Assembly: GCA_011319805.1 (NCBI GenBank)
Contig: SJRY01000332.1
Span: forward strand, 1-24,258
Source of the DNA: Macrocybe gigantea
Lineage: Eukaryota > Basidiomycota > Agaricomycetes > Agaricales > Callistosporiaceae
DNA length: 24,258 nt
Direction of reading: 5' to 3'
Shown: piece after piece, positions 1-8,640 of the stretch
How the letters are laid out: the number at the start of each line of letters is the position of its first letter
Position numbering within the stretch: the stretch's first letter is position 1
Notes under the pieces: generated by a model
The model's database searches: none
Seen by the model: only the letters and a program-made list of their open reading frames with translations
Told to the model about the DNA's origin: nothing
Made by a program: the position numbers and the translations under genes

Positions 1-1258
1 CTTCTCGCGTTCCGGGTTGGAATACGGTTGGACGACAGGCGAGCCGCTCGGTTGCCCAAAGCGTGATCGTGGGCGCCAAAGACGGGAATGCCAACGCATG
101 AATCCGAGTGGCGATCTGCTGGAATGCGACGACGAGTCGGTCGCCGATGAGCTTCTGGCTCGCTGTGTCCGTTCCGGCGACGCCAATATGTTGTCGTCGA
201 ACCCCCTAATATCACGGCATAGCGACGCCAGACTGGGCAAGGACGTCTCGATCGACGCGGCTGATCACGTTGGACCAAGGCCATCCGCGAGAATCCTGTT
301 TCCACCTGCGGCTTGATTGAGGACGGCAACGAAGATGTTGACGAGTTTTTGCATTTTTGCGAGGACGAGGTCAGGCCAGCTGCATTAACCGTCAGTTTTT
401 AACTTGTCAAAGTTGTTTGGTTTGTGTCGCTCATACCGATTGTTTCTGTTCGTATCACTCCCCGTCCATCTGTGATACTATCGCCAATGATCGCCCAGCC
501 GCGAGCCTCTGCAGGGAGAATGGCTTCTACCTGAGGAGTACCTATTTATCGAGACTCCGTTAGTGCCCGATTCAGCGCTTTCATCCGAAGACATGCATAC
601 CAATGGTCAACCGATGTTAGCGAGGAACCGGTCAGGTCCTCCGCGTTGACTTGATCTCCGAATGCCATCCAAGACGTCGTGCGACTGCCTGGGTGCGACG
701 TGATCGCGCCACCGCCCTGGCCCTGCGCGAGATACACGCTCACCATGAGTGCGGACTGGGCCTGCACGGGAAAACTGATCGTATCCGATACGGCCAGGCC
801 GCCGTTCGGAATGACGATGCCTGGATTGCCACTGAACGACACCTCTTGCACAGTACCCGGTTTTCAAAGTGCTGATTCCCACCGTATCATTCGACGGACG
901 GCTGACCGTGACTTTGGAGATAGACAGATCTCGCAAGCCAAAAATTGGAAAACCGAAGACGAATGTTTTCTGCCGTTTGGGTTACGTGAAGGGTTTGGCG
1001 GATGGTAGTGTTGAAGAAGATGCTTGTGGCGTTCTAAAAAAGCGAAAACAGAAAATACTGGTGGATAGGCACGCATTGTCTGACGTTTGAGCAAAGAAGA
1101 ACGTACAAATGGGGGTGGAGGCAGATTGGCCGGTTCGGTGAGCTGCGGCATGGATACCCAGATGTCCACCCAGTGCGAGCCAGATGCTCTAGGTTTAGCC
1201 ATATTCCTGGAGCTAAGATGGCCGCCGCGGAGAGGACGGCACAGATACGGACCAGCAT
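1..1258 (-). pseudogene. Broken SGNH/GDSL-type esterase gene, 3' end outside the window
   Basis: Reading leftward from an ATG at 1258, a hydrophobic start (MLVRICAVLSAAAILA) looks like a signal peptide. Blocks in the order of fungal extracellular SGNH hydrolases follow: HWVDIWVSMPQLTEP near 1175-1107, RQTMRAY near 1080, VSFSGNPGIVIPNGG near 842, ITSHPGSRTTSW near 704-671, the catalytic IGDSITDG at 488-465, then NNRWPD, NQAAGGNRILADGLGP near 316-272 and VAGTDTASQKLIGDRL near 190-140. Introns are visible with donor GTATGC at 600 and donor GTATGA near 445 (acceptor TGCAG). The blocks sit in different frames: one-base changes separate the signal peptide from HWVDIW, an extra G interrupts the frame near 863, and at least three more shifts lie below 540. 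The family hydrolyses ester bonds using the Ser of GDS with a later Asp-His pair, which lies outside the window. I infer a decayed gene; dense sequencing error is the alternative. Confidence 0.8.
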
Positions 1259-1746
1259 GTTGAACGGCGGGACGCCTGGACAGAGCTTGGAGGGTGTCAA
1301 TAGCGGAGAAAAGAAGGAAAAGAGGACAATCAGTGGAACCGTACGGGTTAAAAACTCTTCAACATGCGAATTCTCATGAAGTTTGACCCGCCTTACGACC
1401 ATCGCGACGACGCGATGATATATCCCTCGAATCCGAACTGAGTTAAAATAGGATGATTTTCCTCGATGCCGGTGGACGGAAAGGCAGGACTTGTCCGAGA
1501 AATATCCGGAGTAACCTGCTGATACTACCGTGACATAAATCCGTTTCGAAATAGGAACATTTACGGATATCCATCGGGTAAATATAGGCCTCTAGGAAGT
1601 GTGATCTTGCATTGCTTCATGAGGGATTTCAATTCTCAAGGGTTCGAGAAAGACACTGGCTCATACGCATCTGGCGAAAACATAATTTTAGCAGCATTCG
1701 CGATATGTCTTCAGATTACTTACGAAGAGGTGTTGATTGACAAGGA
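1259..1746. other. Intergenic, no gene seen
   Basis: Short open stretches exist on both strands but none resembles a protein family or carries a convincing start plus intron pattern. The part next to 1258 would be the promoter of the esterase remnant; no clear TATA box was found. Confidence 0.5.
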
Positions 1747-1932
1747 TCATGTTCGTGGTTGTTGCAAATTCCATTTGGTTTTGTTTATGATAGTCAACGA
1801 CTCTGGGACAGCAAAATTTAAGTGCACTCTCTTTTTCAGCGCTCCCACTGCCAACTTGGATCTGTGCATCAGCTGTATCTCAAGGCGTCTGCTTTTGAAG
1901 GCCGCGCCGTCGAAGAGAGCGTCTCGACGCAT
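1747..1932 (-). pseudogene. Stub of an F-box-like gene (duplicate 5' end)
   Basis: The minus-strand ATG at 1932 opens with MRRDALFDGAAF, matching the start of the complete F-box gene at 8599 (MSVRRDALFDNAS). The upstream DNA matches as well, including a CACTCACTG segment before the start. After about 12 codons the similarity stops and no F-box helices follow; the frame runs on without a recognisable domain to a stop at 1747. It lies at the outer end of the left arm of the inverted duplication. I read it as a truncated or chimeric copy and do not assign a function. Confidence 0.55.
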
Positions 1933-2447
1933 ATTCACGTCTGGAAGCAGTGAGTGAATTACAATAAATGGAGATCCTGAAATGAGGCGGCAACTGTGCA
2001 CATCCTTCGAACGGCAACGTCTTTCACCGCTGAGCGCTTCTTATGTTACAGTCAAGGACGTAAGGCTTTGATGATGTCTTTGTGGACGTCCGAAAGATTT
2101 CAAGATGTTCTGTCGTCTAGACTAGCTTAATCACCTGAACCAGGATGCGCGAAACTCGGAGTCATGATACCAAGAAAATTTGCTGCCACGCAACGCAGTT
2201 CGCGCCTCTCGAACAATATGGTCCTTTCTCTCAAAGACAGTGGTCACCAGGCTCAGTGGCGTGAATCAGCAAACGGAACTGCTGCCTTTATGTGCCCATT
2301 GTACGCCTTTGGTGCCAATGAAATTATGGACATCGCGCCTTTGTACACAATCTTTGCGCCACGGACAACACAAAGGCCGCTCTTTGCGGTCAATCGCCCG
2401 TCAAAGGTCTTTAGCTTGGGTCGAAAGCCCCACTCTGGGTCTCCCTC

Positions 2448-2455
2448 TATTTAAG
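2448..2455 (+). promoter_or_regulatory. TATA-like box of the small orphan gene
   Basis: TATTTAAG lies 93 nt upstream of the ATG at 2541. The same CTATTTAAGG is kept at the equivalent place of the mirror copy (8060-8051, minus), which supports a working element. Confidence 0.55.
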
Positions 2456-2540
2456 GCTGCCATGCATCGACTAGACAGAACATCGTCTCCCACTTCTGAT
2501 TCTACGATCTTGAGAACACCTCTTCTGATAGCGCCAGGAC

Positions 2541-3041
2541 ATGCTCTACGCCTTCGTCCCAACTTACTCTGAACACGTCATTCCAGATGCGGATTCCATC
2601 CGCACCATCACTGGACTTGCTCAAAATCAGCCCCCTTTTGGGGCGGAACCCCGGCCCACGGCCAACCTCGCCAGCCATGGATTCGTCGAAACTGTCCACG
2701 TCTTTTTCCCAGGTGAGTAATGAAGCTATTACTGGCAACCCCTACATCACACTCACCACACACTTGATACCACAGGAGAAGGCAGTATGCAGGCCAGTCC
2801 GCGAACTAGCTGCCAAAGCCCCTCGAGGCACAAACCAAGACAGCCTGAATTTCAGGCATATAGCCGTGTGAAGTGGGATTGCGAGTATACTGTATGCAGG
2901 CCACTACGGTGCAGAGCAGATGGCGAGAGCATGCATGGGAATGCGGAGACCTGCGAACCGGTGACAGGACACGGCTCCGGGACGGTAGTGAAGAACAAGA
3001 GATCATTTGCGGGACACCCCGCAAAGATTCCAAGGGAATAA
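2541..3041 (+). CDS. Small two-exon orphan protein, about 145 aa
   Basis: Exon 1 is 2541-2712, the intron 2713-2775 (63 nt, GTGAGT...CACAG), exon 2 2776-3041. The product starts MLYAFVPTYSEHVIPDADS; its first half contains PPFGAEPRPTANLASHGFVE. The second half is basic and Ser/Cys rich and ends AKIPRE. I see no signal peptide, membrane segment or known domain. Support comes from a consensus donor and acceptor that keep the frame open across the join, a TATA box, and a diverged copy at 7962 (minus) keeping the opening YAFVP and a GFVE block. The second exon is the least certain part; skipping the splice ends the protein at TAA in the intron after about 59 residues. Function unknown. Confidence 0.5.
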
Positions 3042-3293
3042 AAAGGTGCCTTTGGGCACATCTCCACTGCCATGTGCTTTGTCGACTGCAATGTGTCTTT
3101 CGCATACCCTTTCCTCGCGATCCTTCTTTTTCTCCATTGCATTTACTGTTAAAAAGGAGTCCTTCCCAGTAGCTGGTCACAAAACATCCATATACTATAC
3201 ACACAGAATACTTTAGGGATCTCAACTTTCATCATAACTATTCCGCATTCCGCATTACAAATTGTTATTTACAGTGTCCTGTGTATGTATGAA

Positions 3294-3361
3294 CACTTGT
3301 GAAGGCAGACCAAGATGGGAGATACGATTTCGCATCTCCCATCTTGGTCTGCCAACAAGTG
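3294..3361. repeat. Long perfect hairpin (20-bp arms, 10-nt loop, 7-bp outer stem)
   Basis: Arms 3304-3323 and 3334-3353 are exact reverse complements around the loop ACGATTTCGC. Outside a 3-nt/1-nt bulge, CACTTGT (3294-3300) pairs with ACAAGTG (3355-3361). The hairpin lies at the inner edge of the left duplication arm, downstream of both convergent genes. Confidence 0.9.
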
Positions 3362-3366
3362 AGCAA

Positions 3367-3383
3367 GCAAGCACGGTGCTTGC
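3367..3383. repeat. 17-nt palindrome next to the hairpin
   Basis: GCAAGCAC (3367-3374) and GTGCTTGC (3376-3383) are exact reverse complements around one G. It could be part of the same fold-back junction or act in 3' end formation; nothing decides between them. Confidence 0.8.
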
Positions 3384-3437
3384 GATACAGGAGCGTGATA
3401 GCGCGATTTGATCCCGCCCATCGTATCAAAAAAACGA

Positions 3438-3660
3438 ATAATATCAAATATACATAGTCCAAGATGGGTACACACAAAGGATAACTATGAACACTGCCCA
3501 GACGACCTCATCAATCTGGCGTATACGTCGGAGGGACATCGATCACAGACACCTGCCCCTCACGCAGGCGGAGCCCACTGTCTTCGTGCTGCACCGTACG
3601 CGGTGCCGTAGAGTCCGTCGACGTCGCAGACGACGGCGACACCTGGTGCTTCCCAGTCAC
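3438..3660. repeat. Repeat B, left copy (3' end of the membrane protein gene)
   Basis: From ATATCAAATATA onward this matches 7025-7255 in the same orientation. It includes the last roughly 50 codons of the membrane protein gene, its stop and downstream DNA. Confidence 0.8.
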
Positions 3661-5182
3661 ATTGCCCGCACCCGCACCTAGATACGTCATCATCGCCGGC
3701 GCACGACCGCCCCCTCCGTCGTCGTCGTCATCGTCCCTGTGCTCGTCACCGTCGTGCCGTAATCGAGCGTCGACATGCTCGGGTGCGCCCCATGCGCGGG
3801 GTAGCGGTACGATGAGTTGGCCCAGCTCGCAGAGCCTGTCCCCGCGCTGCGAGGACCGTACGTACCGTACGGATCGTATGGCGCCGCTTCACGCAGCGGC
3901 GACAGCACCGGCCGGTGAGGCGCGGGGTACGGCGTCACAGTGTCTTCGTACCTCGCACCACCGCCAGCAACGCCGGCGGCGGGCATGTAGATGAGGCCGT
4001 CTTTTGTGCGGCGTTTGCGCCACCAGAGGAAGAAGAGCAGCGCAAGGGCAGAGAGGAGGACGACACCGCCCACGACGCCGCCTACGACCGCTCCGACAGG
4101 CGCGCCTTTCGACTCAGTCTGCTGCGCCGCTCCTGACCCGGACGAAGTCCCGTTGCCCCCATTGCTCGCTTTCCCACCTCCGTCGCCCGTGCTGTTGCTC
4201 TTCGGCGTAGTCCCGTTCGAGATGAGGAGATAGTCGAGCGTGAGGGGGGTTTGGTCCGGCGTGCCGAGGTAGGTCACGAGCAGCTCGTGCGTGCCCTGCG
4301 AAACGCGCGGCGTCGTGAAGAAGAACTGGTTGTACACCGTCGTCGTGCCGCTGTCTGGGAGCCCCGCGAGTCGAAACGTCGTCGGCGGCCCGCCGTCGAG
4401 GGAGTAGCTCCCCGAGGACGGCTTGTGCGAGAGCTCTGTCGGCACGAAGCCGACCCAACTCAGACCAACGCCTGCATCGAACACGAGCCGTTCAGCACTG
4501 GAAAGTAGTGGCTAGTAGAAAAAAGGCGCACCTGTGAAATTGAATCGGAACTCGGCGCCAGACACCGTCGTCATGTTCGCCGAGCCGCCAAGTGAGCCCC
4601 ACCCGGTTCCAAACGCGGCTTGCACGTCCGGATCCAAGCTGTCGACCCACACGACCTCGTTCTCCGTGCTGGCGCTCGCGGGCGGACGGTACACGATGCT
4701 GTCCACCCAGAAGGTGTTCTGCCCGCGCGCGGTGGCGTTGACGGTGAGGACGTGCGATCCGTCGACGCCGAGGTCCTTTTCGCACAGCAGCCAGTTGTTC
4801 TCGGCAAAGGGAAAGAACTTTGTCGGGCCGATGCTCGTTCCGTCGACGAAGCAGTCCCATGACGGGTCGAGCACGCCCGTCGACGAGTTCGTGGCCGTAT
4901 TGGTGCCCGTCACGCGCACGTAGCTCCCTGATGCAAGATCGGCGTCGAGCGGTGAGCGGTCGTTGGCCGTTCACCTATGGGAGTAAGTAAGAGGGGCACA
5001 CCTTTGAATGAAAACGACAAGCTGCCGTTGATTTTCGTCCCGTGCGACGTGTGCAGGTACACCGGTCCAAAGTTGCCCACGTTGTCGAGACTGCCCTGGT
5101 CCAGTGCCCAACCTTGGCCGACATATTGAATGCGTGAATCGACGTCATCGACGACGATGGGGCGCGTCTTGGGGATGGACAT
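3511..5182 (-). CDS. Single-pass membrane protein with two jelly-roll-like ectodomain repeats
   Basis: Exons run 5182-5002, 4927-4532 and 4497-3511, with introns GTGTGC...CATCAG and GTGCGC...TTCCAG. The N-terminal part has two related units, one starting IVVDDVDSRIQYVGQGW and one VVWVDSLDPDVQAAFGTGW, each followed by beta-rich sequence with many N-glycosylation sequons. A Ser/Gly linker, one membrane span (GAVVGGVVGGVVLLSALALLFFLWW, about 4085-4010), the stop-transfer RKRR and a Pro/Tyr/Ser-rich tail follow. This layout is widespread in mushroom fungi; its function is unknown, and the N-terminus lacks a classical signal peptide. Two one-base losses are needed: at the exon 3 acceptor (4498) and in a G-run (3710-3714, minus), after which the conserved-looking tail VQHEDSGLRL...VPPTYTPD is read. 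The same tail ending in the duplicate at 7100 supports this reading. I cannot tell mutation from sequencing error. Confidence 0.75.
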
Positions 5183-5957
5183 GCTCGAATCCAGTTGCAA
5201 ATCGTGAGTTGCCGGGTGGCAGTTCTGCTGATTGTCTCGTCTACGCTGAGACTATGTAAGAGGTTAGATTCAAATTTGATCGAGGTGATTTTCTTTTTGA
5301 TTTTACGGTTAGCGAGGCGAAAAAGGATGAAAGAAGGGCAAAAAGTTGAGGATCGCCAGACGACCAAGGAACTCGTGCTGAGAGCAGCAATGTAAGCAGT
5401 GCAAAGGGGTTGCACCCCGAGTTTCACGGTCAGGGCCACGCTTCTCGTTCCACTTGCCATAGCCTAAACGACGGAATTCCAATATCGAGGCTGCGTTGGC
5501 AAGGAGGCGGTATTTCCATTTTTGGAATGCTGAGACAGCCATCAACGCCCTGACGCCCGTTCTGTTAGGCCGAAATATATTTCGGGAGTCACATGCAGCT
5601 ATGAGCAGCAAGAGAATTTCAGAATAGCAGGTATCTGACATGGAAATCATGACTAGAAACGCCGATTTTCTTCCGATGTCCATGGGCAAGAGGACTACTT
5701 CTTTTCTCCTCAGGAGGTTCCAACCGAACGCTCTCGGCAAATGCGTCTGTTCTCTTTCTTCACGCGTCCATCTTCCTTGTCATGTGCCATGTGAGCATTG
5801 CTCGACACTTGCGGTGGTAGCACCGTCTTATTTCTTTTACCAGTAGCATCAGACACAAGGTCATTAGGCGTCTCCTCAAAAGGTCTAAACAGACCAAGCT
5901 GGTGTTAATCCACCGCACGTCGACTTGGATTGAGCGCGGTGTTTGTTTATGTTAGCA
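5183..5957. other. Intergenic between divergent genes, no gene seen
   Basis: This is the shared upstream region of the membrane protein gene (leftward) and the gene at 6019 (rightward). A 143-codon open stretch on minus (5740-5309) has no recognisable domain and I do not call it. Confidence 0.5.
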
Positions 5958-5964
5958 TATAAAA
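5958..5964 (+). promoter_or_regulatory. TATA box upstream of the 6019 gene
   Basis: TATAAAA lies 61 nt before the ATG at 6019, a usual distance for a short-leader fungal gene. No other motif was recognised. Confidence 0.6.
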
Positions 5965-6018
5965 CTCAGCTCAACGTCCTAATCATCGCTTGTCAGTCTT
6001 CCAGTTTGACCAGCGCTC

Positions 6019-6737
6019 ATGGATGCTACCAGCACTTCAACCTCGGCTGCAACACACAGCCCTAGCGAGGCAGGATTCATCAATGAAATGTGTCGAAAGT
6101 ATCATTTGACGGAAGCCAAGGCGCTGGAGGCTGCCACGATAAACTGGGGCTCTTTGGAGGGAGCCGGCAAGGCCTGGGAGGTTAACTGTGCGTGGATGAA
6201 AGAATCGGAAAAGCTGATGCCAAAGGAGGAGGATATGGTTAAGATTGGAGTGAGCTAGTCGCAAGGTCATTTTTCTGTCCGATCTAACCGTTTTGCGGAT
6301 GTTTTCAGAAGAAACCTGAGAGAGGCGACAGGGTGTCTATATTCCGCCTTGATGGCACGCATGCTATACGTGTGTGGGGCAAAGGCTTAGAATCCACCCA
6401 TTGCTTCTCCTTTGACTTTGTCTATGTCGACCGGCCACATGTATACACGTTGACTCCGAAGGACACAGTGATCTTTTCTCTCAGCCTCAGCCAGCAGATT
6501 TTCTCCATTGAGGAGTCCTTGAGGAAGTCTGCAGCTCGCGAGCCTGATAACCCTTATATGCTGTACGACCATGTTGACAACTCTACGCCCTTCGATCCGC
6601 AATGGGAAACGTACATTGTACCCGAGGGAACGACGATGCAAGTATTCAAGTCGGGTCACCCAGTTTGTACGATTCAGATCCCGCTTCACTCTGGGATTCA
6701 GATGGCTACATCCTATGAGTACGAAATTCCTCGCTGA
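6019..6737 (+). CDS. Two-exon protein of unknown function, 219 aa
   Basis: Exon 1 is 6019-6249, the intron 6250-6308 (59 nt, GTGAGC, branch-like CTAAC, acceptor TTTTCAG), exon 2 6309-6737. The start ATG is the first one after the TATA box. The product opens with a Ser/Thr-rich stretch (MDATSTSTSAATHSPSEAG). A helical acidic segment follows (NEMCRKYHLTEAKALEA, MKESEKLMPKEEDM), and exon 2 encodes a beta-rich region containing GDRVSIFRLDGTHAIRVWGKG and YIVPEGTTMQVFKSGHPVCT. There is no signal peptide, membrane span or catalytic motif that I recognise, so it is probably a soluble intracellular protein. It sits between the two arms of the duplication but has no second copy in the window. Confidence 0.75.
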
Positions 6738-7024
6738 GGTATGAATTCGGTCCCGGGTTTTCAAGACTTGCAGCTCTCACTATGATCACAGGTTACGCCT
6801 ATCCGCTGTTGCTCACGGATGTTGGATGTCCTCATTCTCCTATCAGATGGACTATTTTCCTGTGCATCCCTTCTTTGTGATCTTGCTCATGTACCTCACC
6901 TTGCTCTGCTTTCTCCGACTCGTGTTATGACAACGCTTATGACATTCTTCAGAATGTTGACAATACGAAGGAATAAGGAGGTGAGCTATGCAAGTGCCGT
7001 TCCAAATCGAATGCGCCTTCGAAA

Positions 7025-7255
7025 TGATATCAAATATATATTGTTCAAGATGGGTATACACAACTAAGGATAACAATGAACACTGCCTGCACGACCTCAT
7101 TAATCTGGCGTGTTCGTCGGTGGGACATCGATCACGGATACCTGCCCCTCACGCAGGCGGAGCCCGCTGTCTTTGTGCTGCACTATACGCAGGCCGTAGA
7201 GTCCGTCCAAGTTGCGGACGGCGGCGAGACATCGTGGTTCCCCGTCACGGTTGAC
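7025..7255. repeat. Repeat B, right copy
   Basis: Direct-orientation match to 3438-3660, with shared stretches such as CTGCCCCTCACGCAGGCGGAGCCC. It directly precedes the inner end of the mirrored duplication arm, separated from it by about 85 nt without a counterpart on the left. Confidence 0.8.
7100..7255 (-). pseudogene. Orphan 3' end of the membrane protein gene
   Basis: The minus strand encodes a tail VQHKDSGLRLREGQVSVIDV then PPTNTPD and a stop at 7102-7100, nearly identical to the end of the gene at 3511. No ectodomain or membrane span is attached, so this is a duplicated fragment, not a gene. Confidence 0.8.
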
Positions 7256-7339
7256 AGCACTTTTCTGGCTGACAAAGCCACCCTCAGGCCTATTGCATGT
7301 GACAATAGGAATGGTCCTGACGGCGCTTTGGCAGATACG

Positions 7340-8640
7340 ATTTCGCATCTCCCATAAGTGTTCATACATGTGCAGGGCATTGTGAATAGCAAGTTGTACT
7401 GTGGAATAGTTATGATGAAAGTTGAGATTCTCTCAAAGTATTCTATGTGTATAGTATACGGATGTTCAGTGAACGGCTGCTGGGAAGGACTCCTTCTCAG
7501 CAGTAAACGCAATGGAAATGGAAAAGGCTTGCGAATATGGCAGATGCGGAAGACGCATTGCAGTCTCAGCAAAGCACGCGACATTGGAGATGTGCCCAAA
7601 GGCACCTTTTTAGACCTTTGGAGTCTCTGCATTCCCTCTTCCTCACTGTCACGTCTCCGCGTCACCGTGCATGCCCTCAGCATGTGCTAGGCACCTCGAT
7701 CGCTCCCAATCATTTTGGAAGCTAATTCGAGGGTAAACTATGCACATCGCTTTCTCCTTTTCTGCCGAGGTGGTGATGGGCCTGGTGTATTGCGGTATGA
7801 TAGACATCATTGCTCACCATAAGAAAAGATGTCGAGAGGTTCGACGAATCCATAGACAAGGGGGTTGGCGGTCAGTCGAGGTTCTGCCCCGAAAGGGGCT
7901 GGCTTTGAGCAAGTCCAGTGGTGTGCAGATAACATCCGCATTGGGACGAAGGCGTAGACCATGTCGTGATGTAATCCAAAGAGATGTTCCCGAAAGTGTG
8001 GAATGAGGAATGGAAGACGATGTTCCGACGTCCCGGTCGATGAATTGCAGCCTTAAATAGAAAGAGACTCAGAGACGGGGCCTTTCGCGCAAGCTAAATA
8101 CCTTTAGCGAGCGATTGACTGCAAAGAGCGGCCTTTTCATCGTCCGTGGCACAAAGATCATGCGCAGGATGTGACACCCATAGTTTCATTCACACCAAAG
8201 ACGTAAGGAAGCGTGCAATGAGCACCGAAAGCCAGTGGTTCCGTTTCTTGATTCACACCGGAGCACAGTGAGGATCGTCGCTCAGAGAAAGGCCGATTCA
8301 GTTCTAGAGGTACGAACCGCGTCGTATCCGAGTACAGTGGCAGCAAGTTTTTTTTTTTGGTGACCGTGCCTCGGAGTTTCTCCCCTCTTAGTGGTGACTT
8401 GTTTTGAAGAATTTTTCGGACGTCATCAAAGGCATCATGAGAGACCACGCCTTTATAGCCTTAGTTACGGCATAAGAAAGCCATTCACGAAACATTGGGA
8501 TGAAAGACTGAAGCTTGAAGCTTTGCCGTTCAAAAGAAGTAAAGGGTCATACCAATTTCCATTTACTCGAGTATGCGACTCACTCACTGACTCCCAACAT
8601 GAGTGTGCGACGCGACGCTTTGTTCGACAATGCATCGCGT
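7340..8640 (-). repeat. Right arm of the inverted duplication
   Basis: Reverse-complement counterpart of 1880-3340 in the same order. It ends inside the 5' part of the complete F-box gene. The inner end keeps a shortened version of the left hairpin region: its ACGATTTCGC loop and one arm are present, the outer part is missing. Confidence 0.75.
7560..7962 (-). pseudogene. Broken copy of the small orphan gene
   Basis: The minus-strand ATG at 7962 starts MVYAFVP like the intact-looking copy at 2541, then lacks about 23 nt, which changes the frame. Downstream pieces matching the left copy (FGAEPRLTAN, YGFVE) are in shifted frames. The upstream TATTTAAGG (8059-8051) and leader are kept. The left end is an estimate. 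Confidence 0.6.

Larger units (their letters stand above)
1880..3340 (+). repeat. Left arm of a diverged inverted duplication
   Basis: This segment aligns by eye with the reverse complement of 7340-8640, at roughly 70-75% identity with small gaps. Shared anchors include the F-box gene start, a TTTCGGACGTC stretch, a GGCCGCTCTTTGC stretch, CTATTTAAGGCTGC, the start of the small gene and a GTATGAACACTT stretch. The arm carries a divergent pair: an F-box-like start pointing left and a small gene pointing right. Confidence 0.75.

Noticed and set aside
1601..1957. 118-codon open frame on plus
   Set aside because: Overlaps the F-box stub on the other strand and resembles no protein.
5309..5740. 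143-codon open frame on minus upstream of the membrane protein gene
   Set aside because: No domain, no good start context, no intron pattern, and it lies in the shared promoter region of two divergent genes.
7740..8006. 88-codon open frame on plus
   Set aside because: Antisense to the broken copy of the small orphan gene.
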